Shown here piece by piece: positions 25,279 to 34,273 of a DNA stretch of 64,000 nt. The number at the start of each line of letters is the position of its first letter. Position 1 is the stretch's first letter. Source of the DNA: Mycobacterium sp. ITM-2016-00317. Its GTDB lineage: Bacteria; Actinomycetota; Actinomycetes; Mycobacteriales; Mycobacteriaceae. The stretch covers positions 5,952,001 to 6,016,000 of the forward strand of contig NZ_CP134399.1 of NCBI RefSeq assembly GCF_002968295.1, given 5' to 3'. The translations under genes were made by a program, and so were the position numbers. A model generated the notes under the pieces. That model was not told where the DNA came from. It ran no database searches and worked only from the letters and a program-made list of their open reading frames with translations.

Positions 25279-26325
25279 ATGCGCTATACGACTTTTGGAC
25301 GGCGCACCGGACTGCGAGTCTCCGAGTGCGCGCTGGGCACAGGAAGTTTCGGCACCTCCGACCCCAGTGCCGGTCGGGAGGTCTCGGGGGAGATCTTCGA
25401 TGCCTTCGTCAGCGCGGGCGGCACCACCTTCGACTCGTCCGACATCTACCAGGCCGGACAGGCAGAAAGCGTTCTCGGTGAACTCCTCGGTCCCGACCGG
25501 GACGACTTCGTCGTGATCACCAAGTACAGCGGGACCACGCAGAAGGACCACCGCCCGGGAACGACCGGCAACAACCGAAAGACGATGATCCGGTCACTGG
25601 AGGCAAGCCTGACACGCCTCAAGACCGACTACGTGGACGTCTTCATGCCGCATTTTCCCGACGGCGTCACTCCCATGGAGGAAATCCTGACCGGACTCGA
25701 CCACTTGATCCAGTCCGGCAAGGTCCTGCACTGCGGGTTCTCCAACTTCCCGGCCTGGCGCATCGCCGGCGCCGCCGTGCAAGCAGACCTGCGCGGATTC
25801 GCTTCGCCCATCGGGATTGAGACCGAGTACAGCCTGGCCGAACGTTCCGCCGACCGCGAACTCCTGCCGATGGCCGAAGCCCACGGCCTCGGGGTGCTGG
25901 TGTATTCACCGCTGGCCGGCGGGCTGCTCACCGGAAAGTACCGGCGGGGGAAGACGGGACGATTGAGCCGTGACAGCAACGCCGCCGCGGAAACCGCACA
26001 TCAAAAGGCTGTGGTCGACGAGGTGCTGGCGATCGCGTGTGAGACGGACACCACCGCAGTCCAGGTGTCCTTGGCCTGGCTTCGGCACCGCGCCGCGCTG
26101 ACCCCGACGGCCTTGATCCCTGTCGTCGGCCCGCGATCGTCGGACCACCTCCGGGCGTACCTGAAGGCCTTCGAGCACGACTACGACGCAGAGCACTACC
26201 AGCGCCTGGATCGTGTCAGCACAATCGAATTGGGTGCTCCGTACGAGGATGTCGCGGCCGCCCTACGCAACGGCTACGACGGCGACCGCGACCTTCTGGG
26301 CTCGCCACCACTCCCGCTGGTCTGA
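25279..26325 (+). CDS. aldo/keto reductase
   Basis: 348 residues from ATG 25279, preceded by GAGGAG. It is a TIM-barrel NADP oxidoreductase. The catalytic tetrad is visible as Asp/Tyr in FDSSDIYQAGQAE, Lys in VVITKYSG and His in VFMPHFP. It resembles the YajO/IolS-type AKR group of bacteria. It is controlled by the divergent TetR. The substrate is unknown. Confidence 0.92.
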   Translation: MRYTTFGRRTGLRVSECALGTGSFGTSDPSAGREVSGEIFDAFVSAGGTTFDSSDIYQAGQAESVLGELLGPDRDDFVVITKYSGTTQKDHRPGTTGNNRKTMIRSLEASLTRLKTDYVDVFMPHFPDGVTPMEEILTGLDHLIQSGKVLHCGFSNFPAWRIAGAAVQADLRGFASPIGIETEYSLAERSADRELLPMAEAHGLGVLVYSPLAGGLLTGKYRRGKTGRLSRDSNAAAETAHQKAVVDEVLAIACETDTTAVQVSLAWLRHRAALTPTALIPVVGPRSSDHLRAYLKAFEHDYDAEHYQRLDRVSTIELGAPYEDVAAALRNGYDGDRDLLGSPPLPLV

Positions 26326-26363
26326 TCCGCCTGTCCCCGAACTCTTTCCGATAGCAGTGCCCG

Positions 26364-27587
26364 TCAGGCGACCCGGCTGACGTGTGCGGCGGACTCGCCG
26401 ATGGTCGCCGACGCGTCCTCACCGATCATGGTGCGCAACAACTGTGCGTGCTCGCGCTGCCCGCGCTGATCCGCGCGTGCCATACCTCCCGGCAGTCCGA
26501 GGGCGGTCGCACTCCGCGCGAGGTTCACCGGTAGCCGCAGCAACGGATACCACGGAAGGGCGTACGACGGCAGGCCCAGCTTCTCCACCGTGCGTCGCCC
26601 CAGGAACGCACTGGTGATCGACAGGTGCTGGGCGCGGGCGAGCCGGCGCCGCAGGCCGGGCAGGTTGTCGTAGTGCCACGCCAGCGGGTCCTCGACCATG
26701 GGGGCCGCGAGCTGCTTGCTGGATTCGTCCGGCGCGGCCAGTGCCGACAGCGTGTGCGACAGCACCCGGACGCTGTCCCGGAAACTCCTTGGCAGCCACT
26801 GGTCTTCGACGCCGATCAGAAAGCCGACGTACCGGGTCAGGTGGGCGACGGCACGGAACTCCGACGGGGCCAGCACGACGCCCATGGCGATCGAGCCCAC
26901 CGCCGGTGCGACGAGCGCGCCGACCAGCGTCGCGGCCATGTCGGTCTGGTTGACCGGTACGCCCCATTCGTCGGCGCGCCAGTCCGGCATCGCCGCCACG
27001 TGCCGACGGACGAACGCGTGGATCAGCCGGACCCGAATGGTCGAGCGGTAGCCCACGCCGAGGGGTTCCAGACCGCCTTCGGCGATGACATCCATCGCCC
27101 ACTGCATGGTTTCGGCGAACCGCTTGTTGGAACCCTTCTCCAGCGCACCGGTACGCAGCAACGTCTTGTTGAAACCGGAGAACTGGTAGCCGCCCAGCAA
27201 CGAGACATCGCGGGCGATGTACATGCCGTCGGCCCCGCCGCGCCGCAACGCGCGCTGCCCTGTGCGCAGCAGGTCCGGGTCCACCCAGTCCGGTGGCGTC
27301 TCCACGCTGTCGAAGAACTCACGAAGGGGCGCTGGTGCGTCCGGCACAGTGGCGATACCGCCGTTGAGTGCCTGCTCGAACAACGGCCGCGTCTGGTCGG
27401 TGCCGGTGGCTGCCATCCACTCGACCAGGCGATCCATCGGCTCGTCGCCGACGGTGAGCCGTTCGCCGAGGATCTGCCACTGGTGCGGGTTCGGGTCGCG
27501 GATCGCCATGGCCGTCGCGAGGGCCCGGATGCCGACCGGGATCGGCCGCGGACGGTCAGGGTGGCGCGTCGGAATCAACACACTCAC
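26364..27587 (-). CDS. MpaB/latex-clearing-protein-like oxygenase (DUF2236)
   Basis: 407 residues from GTG 27587, which follows GAGGAGGAG; the ATG at 27608 is an alternative. The family core is present: STIRVRLIHAFVRR, then WGVPVNQTDMAATLVGAL, the helical heme-binding His/Arg region of MpaB/Lcp-type proteins. Such proteins are heme-dependent oxygenases acting on unsaturated or polyprenyl substrates. A 22-bp palindrome lies just upstream, but no regulator is adjacent. Confidence 0.85.
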   Translation of the reverse strand: MSVLIPTRHPDRPRPIPVGIRALATAMAIRDPNPHQWQILGERLTVGDEPMDRLVEWMAATGTDQTRPLFEQALNGGIATVPDAPAPLREFFDSVETPPDWVDPDLLRTGQRALRRGGADGMYIARDVSLLGGYQFSGFNKTLLRTGALEKGSNKRFAETMQWAMDVIAEGGLEPLGVGYRSTIRVRLIHAFVRRHVAAMPDWRADEWGVPVNQTDMAATLVGALVAPAVGSIAMGVVLAPSEFRAVAHLTRYVGFLIGVEDQWLPRSFRDSVRVLSHTLSALAAPDESSKQLAAPMVEDPLAWHYDNLPGLRRRLARAQHLSITSAFLGRRTVEKLGLPSYALPWYPLLRLPVNLARSATALGLPGGMARADQRGQREHAQLLRTMIGEDASATIGESAAHVSRVA

Positions 27588-27608
27588 GCGGCTCCTCCTC
27601 GAGCTCAT

Positions 27609-27630
27609 TCTGACAACACATGTAGTCAGA
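27609..27630. promoter_or_regulatory. palindromic operator upstream of the MpaB-like gene
   Basis: A 22-bp dyad with arms TCTGAC-A-ACA and TGT-A-GTCAGA, sitting just upstream of the ribosome-binding site of the MpaB-like gene. The TGAC...GTCA spacing is TetR-like. Confidence 0.6.
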
Positions 27631-27677
27631 AATGCTAGGGGTGGGCTGCGGCGGTGTCAACGACGCACCGCAGGCCG

Positions 27678-28706
27678 TCAGGCCGCGACGGCTTCGATGA
27701 TGCCGAGGGGACCGGCCTGACTGACGGCAGTGCGGCGCAGTCCAGCCGCTACGAAGAGCGCGTCGAACTCGGCGAGGTCTCGCTCACGGCCGCCGGTCAT
27801 GACGAGCATGTTCATATCCATCAGCGGAGCAAGTCCCGGATCGCCGACCTCACCGACGAGGTGGTCGATGATGACGATGCGACCCTCGCCACGCAACGCC
27901 GCGCGGCAGTTCTTGAGAATCTGCACGCAGCTGTCGTCCGCCCAGTCGTGCAGGACGTACTTGAGCAGGTACAGGTCCGCCGACGGCACGGACTCGAAGA
28001 AGTCGCCGCCATGTGCGGTGAAGCGGTCCCCCAGCCCGTCGTTGCGTGCAGCTTCTTCGGCGTCGGGCACCACATTCGGCAGATCGAAGACGCCGCCACG
28101 CAAGTCGGGATTGGCGCGCATCATGGCCCGGACGACTTCCCCGTTCGCACCGCCGATGTCCAGGGCGCAGTCAACACCGCTGGTGTCGACCACCTTCGCG
28201 ATCTCGATCGCGGCCGCGGCGCTCAGGTTCGACATGGCCTCGGTGAAAGCGACCGCCTGGTCCGGGTGAACCGCGAGATAGTCGAACACGGTCTCGAACC
28301 CCTCCAGCGCGGACTTGATCTGCCGGTCCCCGGTGCGGACCGCGTCCGGAAAGTGCCCCCAGGGCAACCAGTGGCCTGGCGCACTCATCGCAAGCACCAT
28401 GCCACGCAGAGAGTGCGGGGCGTCGCTACGCAGCGTCTCCAACAGCGAGGTGGTCGCAAAGTGGACACCGTCATCGGAGGTCACGAGGCCGAGCGAGGCA
28501 AGGGTCCGCAGCAGTCGGTGCGTTGCGCTGGGATCGAGGAGTTCGGCTTCGGCGATCGCATCAGGCGTGTCGACACCGGCGGCCAGATGACCGGGAAGGT
28601 TGAAAACCGCTGCGGAACGCACAATCTGGCTCACCCAGTACCCGGTCAGCATGCCCATCATGCGGTGATGGTCCTCGAGCGAGGGGGCGGGGCTGGTAGT
28701 CGTCAC
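27678..28706 (-). CDS. SAM-dependent O-methyltransferase (acetylserotonin/CrtF-like)
   Basis: 342 residues. An N-terminal winged-helix dimerisation domain (about 10-100) precedes the methyltransferase domain with ALDIGGANGEVVRAM (SAM loop) and the catalytic His of LKYVLHDWADDSCV. This is the plant-type OMT superfamily also used on aromatic polyketides and carotenoids. It is upstream of and co-directional with the MpaB-like oxygenase (90-bp gap containing that gene's operator). The substrate is unknown. Confidence 0.9.
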   Translation of the reverse strand: MTTTSPAPSLEDHHRMMGMLTGYWVSQIVRSAAVFNLPGHLAAGVDTPDAIAEAELLDPSATHRLLRTLASLGLVTSDDGVHFATTSLLETLRSDAPHSLRGMVLAMSAPGHWLPWGHFPDAVRTGDRQIKSALEGFETVFDYLAVHPDQAVAFTEAMSNLSAAAAIEIAKVVDTSGVDCALDIGGANGEVVRAMMRANPDLRGGVFDLPNVVPDAEEAARNDGLGDRFTAHGGDFFESVPSADLYLLKYVLHDWADDSCVQILKNCRAALRGEGRIVIIDHLVGEVGDPGLAPLMDMNMLVMTGGRERDLAEFDALFVAAGLRRTAVSQAGPLGIIEAVAA

Positions 28707-28937
28707 GGTAGACCTTTCGTCTCGCGCCCACCGGTCAGGTCGGGGGCGTACCTGCCCAGGGTGGCGAGCCCGTGTGCGTCCAACCAGGTTGAGCTCTTCC
28801 TAGTCCCAGCCCGGCCACCTTCGGATCGCGTTCCTCGCTGCGCTCGGGCGGCCCGGCGCCGTCAAGAAACTCTTCGCTCAGATCCGAAGTCATGCAGTGT
28901 CTGAACCTCTTGCCGGCGTTCTGCAGTTCCCGGAACG

Positions 28938-30115
28938 TCAGCGGCGCCGATAGGGCCGGAAGAACTCACGTAGCTCCTCCGCGTAGAGCTGCGGTTGCTC
29001 GAAGGGGGCGAAATGCCCGCCCTGGGCGGGTTCGGTGATGTAGACGGCGTTACTCACCCGGTGCAGCCAGGCATGCGGCGGTCGGACGATGTCACCGGCG
29101 AACAAGGAATAGCCCGAGGGCACTTCGATGCGCCGCATCAGTTGCGCGGCACTGATCTCAGCATTCGCCCGATACATCCGCATCGAGGAGCCGATCGTCG
29201 AAGTCATCCGGTAGATCGTCACGTTGGTGAGGATTTCGTCTCTGGTGAAGGCGCTTTCGACATCGCCGCCACAGTCGCTCCAGGCCCGCAGCTTCTCCAC
29301 GATCCATGCGGCGAGGCCGGCGAGTCGTTGAGGGCGGTAGCCGCCGTCTGCGGCTTGGTGCGGTGCATAGCGGCGTACGCGCCTTCCTCGGCTCCCCACT
29401 TCGCCGCGCCCGCTATCCACCGACGCTCGTCCGGTGTCAGATCGATCGAGGACGGATCAATGGGCGGCAGGCCCGCGTCCATGCGATGTACCGCAAGAAC
29501 GCGATTCGGGAAGTTCAGGGCGAGAAATCGGCTCACGTTGCTGCCGATATCGCCGCCGACTGCGCCGAACCGATCGAAGCCCAAGATGTCCATGAGACGG
29601 GCCCACAGTTCGGCCACCTGCACGGCGTTCAGCGGGCGCTCTGGCCGTTGAGAGAAGCCGAAACCGGGGAGATCGGGGACCACGACGTCGAATGCATCGG
29701 CAGGATCACCGCCGTGGCGTCCGGGATCTGTCAGCAACGGAACAACTTTGGAGTAGCGCCAGAATGAATCCGGCCAGCCGTGGGTCAGTATCAACGGAAG
29801 CGGGTCGGGCGTTCCGTCGGCCGCTCTGGCGTGGACAAAGTGAATGTCGAGTCCATCGATCGGCACGGAGAAGCGGGGCAACGTTTCGAGCGCCTGTTCC
29901 TGCTCCGACCACTGGAAGTCATGCGCCCAGTAGTCGACCAGCTCGCGCAGGTACTGCGTGTCTGCGCCGAAGGTCCAGTCAGCATGGTCGGGTGCGTCGG
30001 GCCATCGTGTGGCCGCAAGACGGTGACGAAGGTCTTCGACCTGCTCGTCGCTGGCTTGCCACGTGAAGGGCGCGGGCGTATCGGGCATCCCGGTTGCGCT
30101 CTCACTAGCGGTCAT
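28938..30115 (-). pseudogene. epoxide hydrolase (EHN + alpha/beta hydrolase), frameshifted
   Basis: The N-terminal half (30115 to about 29320) has the EHN domain and the hydrolase core: ILTHGWPDSFWRYSKV and the nucleophile loop AVGGDIGSNVSRFLAL. The C-terminal half, in another frame, resumes with GLAAWIVEKLRAW and carries the catalytic His in GGHFAPFEQP. The join ALNDSP/GLAAW is restored by one extra base near 29315-29323 (a GGCCGG run). The span of 1178 bp is one base short of a whole number of codons. It would convert epoxides to diols. A pseudogene and an assembly error are both possible. Confidence 0.85.
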
Positions 30116-30216
30116 CGCCCCTCCCGGCTCGATGGTGGCCGCACTGCCGCGCGTCGGGGCAGGCCGCCTACACCAGGCTTACGCTCCTCACCGCAGCACG
30201 CAAGTCGGACTCCCGC

Positions 30217-31731
30217 TCACCCGCCTAGCGTGCGCACCAACACGTCCGGCGTGAACTCCGCACGGTCCACCCACGGGAACGCGTGCAGGTGCGATTTCGT
30301 GAACGGCAGGGTCTCGATGTCCGACGCGGCCGCACCCGGAGTGTCCGCCAGGTAGATCTCACCGGCGAACGGCTCGTATCCGGCGCGGAACGACGTGTTG
30401 GCTTTCACCACCACGAGGTCGTACATCTTCTGATCGATTCCGAAGGCGCGGTACAGCTGCGGGTCGCCGTTGCCGGAAATGGTGTGACACACCAGGACGT
30501 CGACCTCGCCGACGCGTAACACCGCCGTACGCCCGAGCTCGATGTGCTTGCCCGCGCTGCCCTGCCCCTCGACGTCGAAGCCGCCGTCGTGCAGCGACCG
30601 GACGCGCCCCTCGACCGTCACCGGAACCGCTCGGGGGTCCACGGTGCCGCCCAGTGTAAACGTCTGTGTGGCACCGACACCGGCGGTGAACGCCGCTTCC
30701 ACCGCCGCTGGATCGGCGATGATCGTGGCCGCCCGCAGCCCCGGGAAGGAGCTGGCGAGGACACCCAGCACGGCCGCGCTGTCGCCGGGGGCGCCGGCGT
30801 TGGACGAGTCGGCCGAGTCGACGAGGATGACCGGCTTGCACGACTCGGGCGAGGCCGCGCGTGCGGCGATCTCTTCGATCGAGTGCAGGTCCGCCTTGAG
30901 GTCACGGCGCATCGCGTACAACCGGGTCGCCAGCTCAGCGGCGGCCGCCTCGGCGCGCTCCCGGGACTTCGAGTAGACGACGACCGCGGAACTGGGGCGC
31001 TCCACGTCCAGCCACGGCTGAATCTGGTAGACGCTGAAGTCTTCGAGCGTACCGTCGGCCACCAGGGTGTGCGCGTGCGAGATCAAGTCGCCGAACGGTC
31101 CCACGCCCGTCGTGTAGGCCGCGGCCGGAACCATCATGGGGATCGCCACGTAGCCGCCGTACAGCGATGCTCCGTGGTACAGGTCCAGCAGCAGCGAGGC
31201 GGCCCTGGCACCGGTCTCGACCAGATCCACATGTGGGTAAGTCTGATAACCGCAGAGGACGTCGACCTGCTCGATGAGATCCTGTGTGACAAAGGCATGA
31301 AGATCTGTCGACACCCCGATGAGGCAGCTCGGGCCGACCCGTTCCCGCACCCGGCGCAGCACATCGGACTCGACGTCATCCGAGACCGTCGACTGTAACG
31401 CCCCGTGGAACGAGATCAGGACGGCGTCCAGACTGCCCGCCGCGTCGAGGGCCGAATCGAGCTGAGTCAGGTATTCCTCCACGACCTCAGGGGTTACCGG
31501 CCCTCCGCTCTGGGCGTAGAAGCCGGGACCGAAGGCCATCTCCAGATCCGGCCCCACCGACTGCTCCAGCACAGCCATCATTCCGCCGAGCGCGGTGTGC
31601 CCACCGGCGTGTTTGGCGGGGAGCTCCGCCGCCGTCAGCGTCCAGCCGTTTGCGCGCCAGAAATCCAGGTCGGAAGTCACGGGAGAGAAACTGTTGCTCT
31701 CCTGGCGGAATTCGGTCAACAGCACGCGCAT
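30217..31731 (-). CDS. M81-family metallohydrolase (MlrC-like)
   Basis: 504 residues. The N-terminal M81 domain (about 1-285) starts RVLLTEFRQESNSFSPV and includes ISFHGALQS and GVSTDLHAFVTQ with the metal-ligand residues. The MlrC C-terminal domain (about 300-485) has ILVDSADSSNAGAPGDS. MlrC itself is a zinc hydrolase that finishes microcystin degradation by amide cleavage. Here the gene is last in an operon with an FGGY kinase and a ribose-type ABC importer, so a small amide or lactam-containing sugar derivative is a more likely substrate. That is inference. Confidence 0.88.
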   Translation of the reverse strand: MRVLLTEFRQESNSFSPVTSDLDFWRANGWTLTAAELPAKHAGGHTALGGMMAVLEQSVGPDLEMAFGPGFYAQSGGPVTPEVVEEYLTQLDSALDAAGSLDAVLISFHGALQSTVSDDVESDVLRRVRERVGPSCLIGVSTDLHAFVTQDLIEQVDVLCGYQTYPHVDLVETGARAASLLLDLYHGASLYGGYVAIPMMVPAAAYTTGVGPFGDLISHAHTLVADGTLEDFSVYQIQPWLDVERPSSAVVVYSKSRERAEAAAAELATRLYAMRRDLKADLHSIEEIAARAASPESCKPVILVDSADSSNAGAPGDSAAVLGVLASSFPGLRAATIIADPAAVEAAFTAGVGATQTFTLGGTVDPRAVPVTVEGRVRSLHDGGFDVEGQGSAGKHIELGRTAVLRVGEVDVLVCHTISGNGDPQLYRAFGIDQKMYDLVVVKANTSFRAGYEPFAGEIYLADTPGAAASDIETLPFTKSHLHAFPWVDRAEFTPDVLVRTLGG

Positions 31732-31735
31732 GGTG

Positions 31736-33226
31736 TCACGGTCCTTCTGTGTGGTTGAGCTCAGCGAAGAGCGCTCTCAATGCGGGAAAGATCTTCAGGT
31801 AAAGCTGGTACATCCGGTCGTATTCGGGCGCGTTCGACGGATCGGGCCGGAACCTGCGCGCTTCGATCGGGTCCGGAAACGGCACGGGTTCGGCAGCACC
31901 CGCAATCGCGGACTCGGCGCAGATGTGGGCACCGCGCGTTCCGGCGTGGCGCGCGCCGTTCGGGACCACGACGTCTCGCTGCAGGACATCTGCGAGCATC
32001 TGCATCAGCACCTCGTTGAGCGCCCCACCACCGACCGCGACGACCTCTGTCAACCCGAGGCCGTGCCGACTGGACAGCTCTTCGACGTGCCGGCGGTGGG
32101 TGTAACAGATGCTCTCCATCACCGCGCGCACCATGTGGCGGCGGTCATGGCTCGCGGTGAGGTTGAGGAACACTCCTTTGGCACTCTTCGCAAGAGGGGC
32201 GAGCTCGCCGGCCAGCCAATGGGTCGCCAGCAGATTGTCCGATCCCGCGGGGATCTCGGCGACCTGTCGGTTGATCTCCGCGTAGTAGGCAGGCGTGCCT
32301 GCCGGTGCCAGATCCTTGAACACCTGGTCGGTGATCCAGTTGTAGGCGCGCATGCCTGTCTGCAGGGGAAACACTGCGCCACCGACGGAGTCGTCGAAGG
32401 TGAATGTCAGCGGCGCGTCCAGACTCTGGCCGTCGTGTGTGACCACGGTGAGCCACGACGACGTCCCGAAATAGATGTGCGCGGCATTCTTGGAGAATCC
32501 GGTGGTGCCGAGCGTGACGGCGGGAAGATCGCCGAATCCGTTGACGACCCGGGTTCCGGAAGTCAGGCCCAGATGGGACGCGCCCGCCTCCGTCAGCTCA
32601 CCGATCACGTCCGTACACGGCCGTACGGGTGCGAATTTCTCTGTGTCAGCGCCGAATCCGAAGTCCCGGGCCAGCCGTTCACCGAAAGCGGTCAGTGGAC
32701 GTTCCGGGTGCCGGAAGAAGTCGTCGCTGGGGTCGGTCACGACCTCTCCGGTGGCACGCCACTTGAAGTAGGTCGGCAGTCCCATGAGCCAGGACGCCTG
32801 CTGCCAGACGTTCGGGCGGTGCGTTCGCAGCCACAACAACCGGGGCCAGTAGGACTGCCCGCCAATCGATTCGAGGCCGTAGTGGTGCGACACCGCGGCC
32901 CCTTCCGCCGATGCACGCCCGTCCAGCCAGATGATGCCGTCGCACAGCACGTCACCGTCGGCCGAGACCGGGATCACCGCTTTCCACGGCGCCACGATGA
33001 CGACGGCGTCGACCTCAGCGGGCGATATCGCACTGCTCGCCACTGCCTCCCGGCATGCCTCGCCGGCAAGATCCCACAGTTCGGCCGGGTCCTGTTCCGC
33101 CCATGTCGGGAACGGCTGCCGGATGGCGTACTCGCGGTCCGCTTCGCCCAGCACACCCCGGTTGGTGTCGGTGACAGCCACTTTGAGCGAGGAGGTGCCG
33201 AAATCGAGCGACACTGCCGTTGTCAT
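31736..33226 (-). CDS. FGGY-family carbohydrate kinase
   Basis: 496 residues. The N-terminal SLDFGTSSLKVAVTD is the FGGY phosphate-1 loop. The mid-protein YFGTSSWLTVV and the C-terminal VVAVGGGALNEVLMQML are the phosphate-2 and adenosine blocks. It is closer to xylulo/gluconokinase-like members than to the kinase at 511. It lies 4 bp from the M81 gene and 30 bp from the permease. It presumably phosphorylates the imported compound. Confidence 0.9.
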   Translation of the reverse strand: MTTAVSLDFGTSSLKVAVTDTNRGVLGEADREYAIRQPFPTWAEQDPAELWDLAGEACREAVASSAISPAEVDAVVIVAPWKAVIPVSADGDVLCDGIIWLDGRASAEGAAVSHHYGLESIGGQSYWPRLLWLRTHRPNVWQQASWLMGLPTYFKWRATGEVVTDPSDDFFRHPERPLTAFGERLARDFGFGADTEKFAPVRPCTDVIGELTEAGASHLGLTSGTRVVNGFGDLPAVTLGTTGFSKNAAHIYFGTSSWLTVVTHDGQSLDAPLTFTFDDSVGGAVFPLQTGMRAYNWITDQVFKDLAPAGTPAYYAEINRQVAEIPAGSDNLLATHWLAGELAPLAKSAKGVFLNLTASHDRRHMVRAVMESICYTHRRHVEELSSRHGLGLTEVVAVGGGALNEVLMQMLADVLQRDVVVPNGARHAGTRGAHICAESAIAGAAEPVPFPDPIEARRFRPDPSNAPEYDRMYQLYLKIFPALRALFAELNHTEGP

Positions 33227-33256
33227 CGGTGCCGCCTTTTCACCGGAGGTCCCGCA

Positions 33257-34273
33257 TCATGACGAACGTTTGATCAGCGCCCGCATGCGTCCGCGCTTGA
33301 GACCGAACTCCTCCAGGCCGGCGGCTATCAGCAGCACCGCGCCGGTGGCCAGCTTCTGGCCGCTCGTGCTGACGTTGAGCAGCAGCAGTCCGTTCTGCAA
33401 CACGCCGAGGAAGGCGACGCCCAGCACGACCCCGAACATGGTTCCGCGTCCGCCGTTGAAGGCGATACCGCCGAGGAGCACGGCAGTCAGGACCTGGAGC
33501 TCGAGGCCGTCGCCGAGGGTGGTCGGCGGTGCCGAATCGAGCCGGGCGGCGAGAAGGACTCCCCCGAGCCCAGCGGCAGCGCCCACGGCGACAAAGGTCA
33601 TGAACGACAACCGCCGTGTGTTGATGCCCGACAGGAAGGTGGCTTCGGTGTTCACACCCAGCCCGTAGACGTGCCGGCCCGAGGCGCTGAAATGCAAGAA
33701 GACGATTCCCGCGGCCAGAACGAGCAGGGCGATGCCGACCAGGACGGGGATCCCGAACAAGGTGCCCCGGCCGAGGAACGCCATGCCGCCCCCGAAACCG
33801 GACGGGGGCTGGGTCGTGATGCGCTCAGCGATACCGCGGACCACCTGCAGCATGCCGAGTGTCACCACGATGGGCGAGAGGTTGAGTACCGAGATCATCG
33901 CGCCGTTGGCCGCGCCGACGAGCGCCCCCACGACGATGCCGAGGAGCGCCGCTGTCAGCCAGTCGGTTCCGCCGGTGATCAGTACGCCCGTCACCACGCC
34001 CGAAAGGCCGAGCGTCGAGCCGACGGACAGATCGACCTTCCCGGTGATCACCACGAGCGCGAAGGGCACGGAAATGATCAACAGGATCGCGCTCGACAAA
34101 GCGATGTTGATGATGTTGCCGTAGGTGAGGAACCGGGGCGCGGCCAAGGAGAAGAAGATCACCATGGCGATGAAGCCCGCGAAGAGCACGTAGCGGATCA
34201 CGCGCTGCACCAGGTCACCCCGCAGGGCGCCTACTGCCGATGTCTTGGTCAGCGTGGGGGTGTCATTACTCAT
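33257..34273 (-). CDS. sugar ABC transporter permease (RbsC/BPD_transp_2 type)
   Basis: 338 residues with 8-10 membrane segments and the family motifs GKVDLSVGSTLGLSGV and GGIAFNGGRGTMFGVVLG near the cytoplasmic loop that contacts the ATPase. It overlaps the ATPase gene by 8 bp (34266-34273). It is a single permease subunit, presumably a homodimer as in ribose importers. Confidence 0.93.
   Translation of the reverse strand: MSNDTPTLTKTSAVGALRGDLVQRVIRYVLFAGFIAMVIFFSLAAPRFLTYGNIINIALSSAILLIISVPFALVVITGKVDLSVGSTLGLSGVVTGVLITGGTDWLTAALLGIVVGALVGAANGAMISVLNLSPIVVTLGMLQVVRGIAERITTQPPSGFGGGMAFLGRGTLFGIPVLVGIALLVLAAGIVFLHFSASGRHVYGLGVNTEATFLSGINTRRLSFMTFVAVGAAAGLGGVLLAARLDSAPPTTLGDGLELQVLTAVLLGGIAFNGGRGTMFGVVLGVAFLGVLQNGLLLLNVSTSGQKLATGAVLLIAAGLEEFGLKRGRMRALIKRSS

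Noticed and set aside
27654..28904. A 416-codon open frame antisense to the O-methyltransferase
   Set aside because: The minus strand carries a full methyltransferase with SAM loop and catalytic His; the antisense frame has no recognisable domain.
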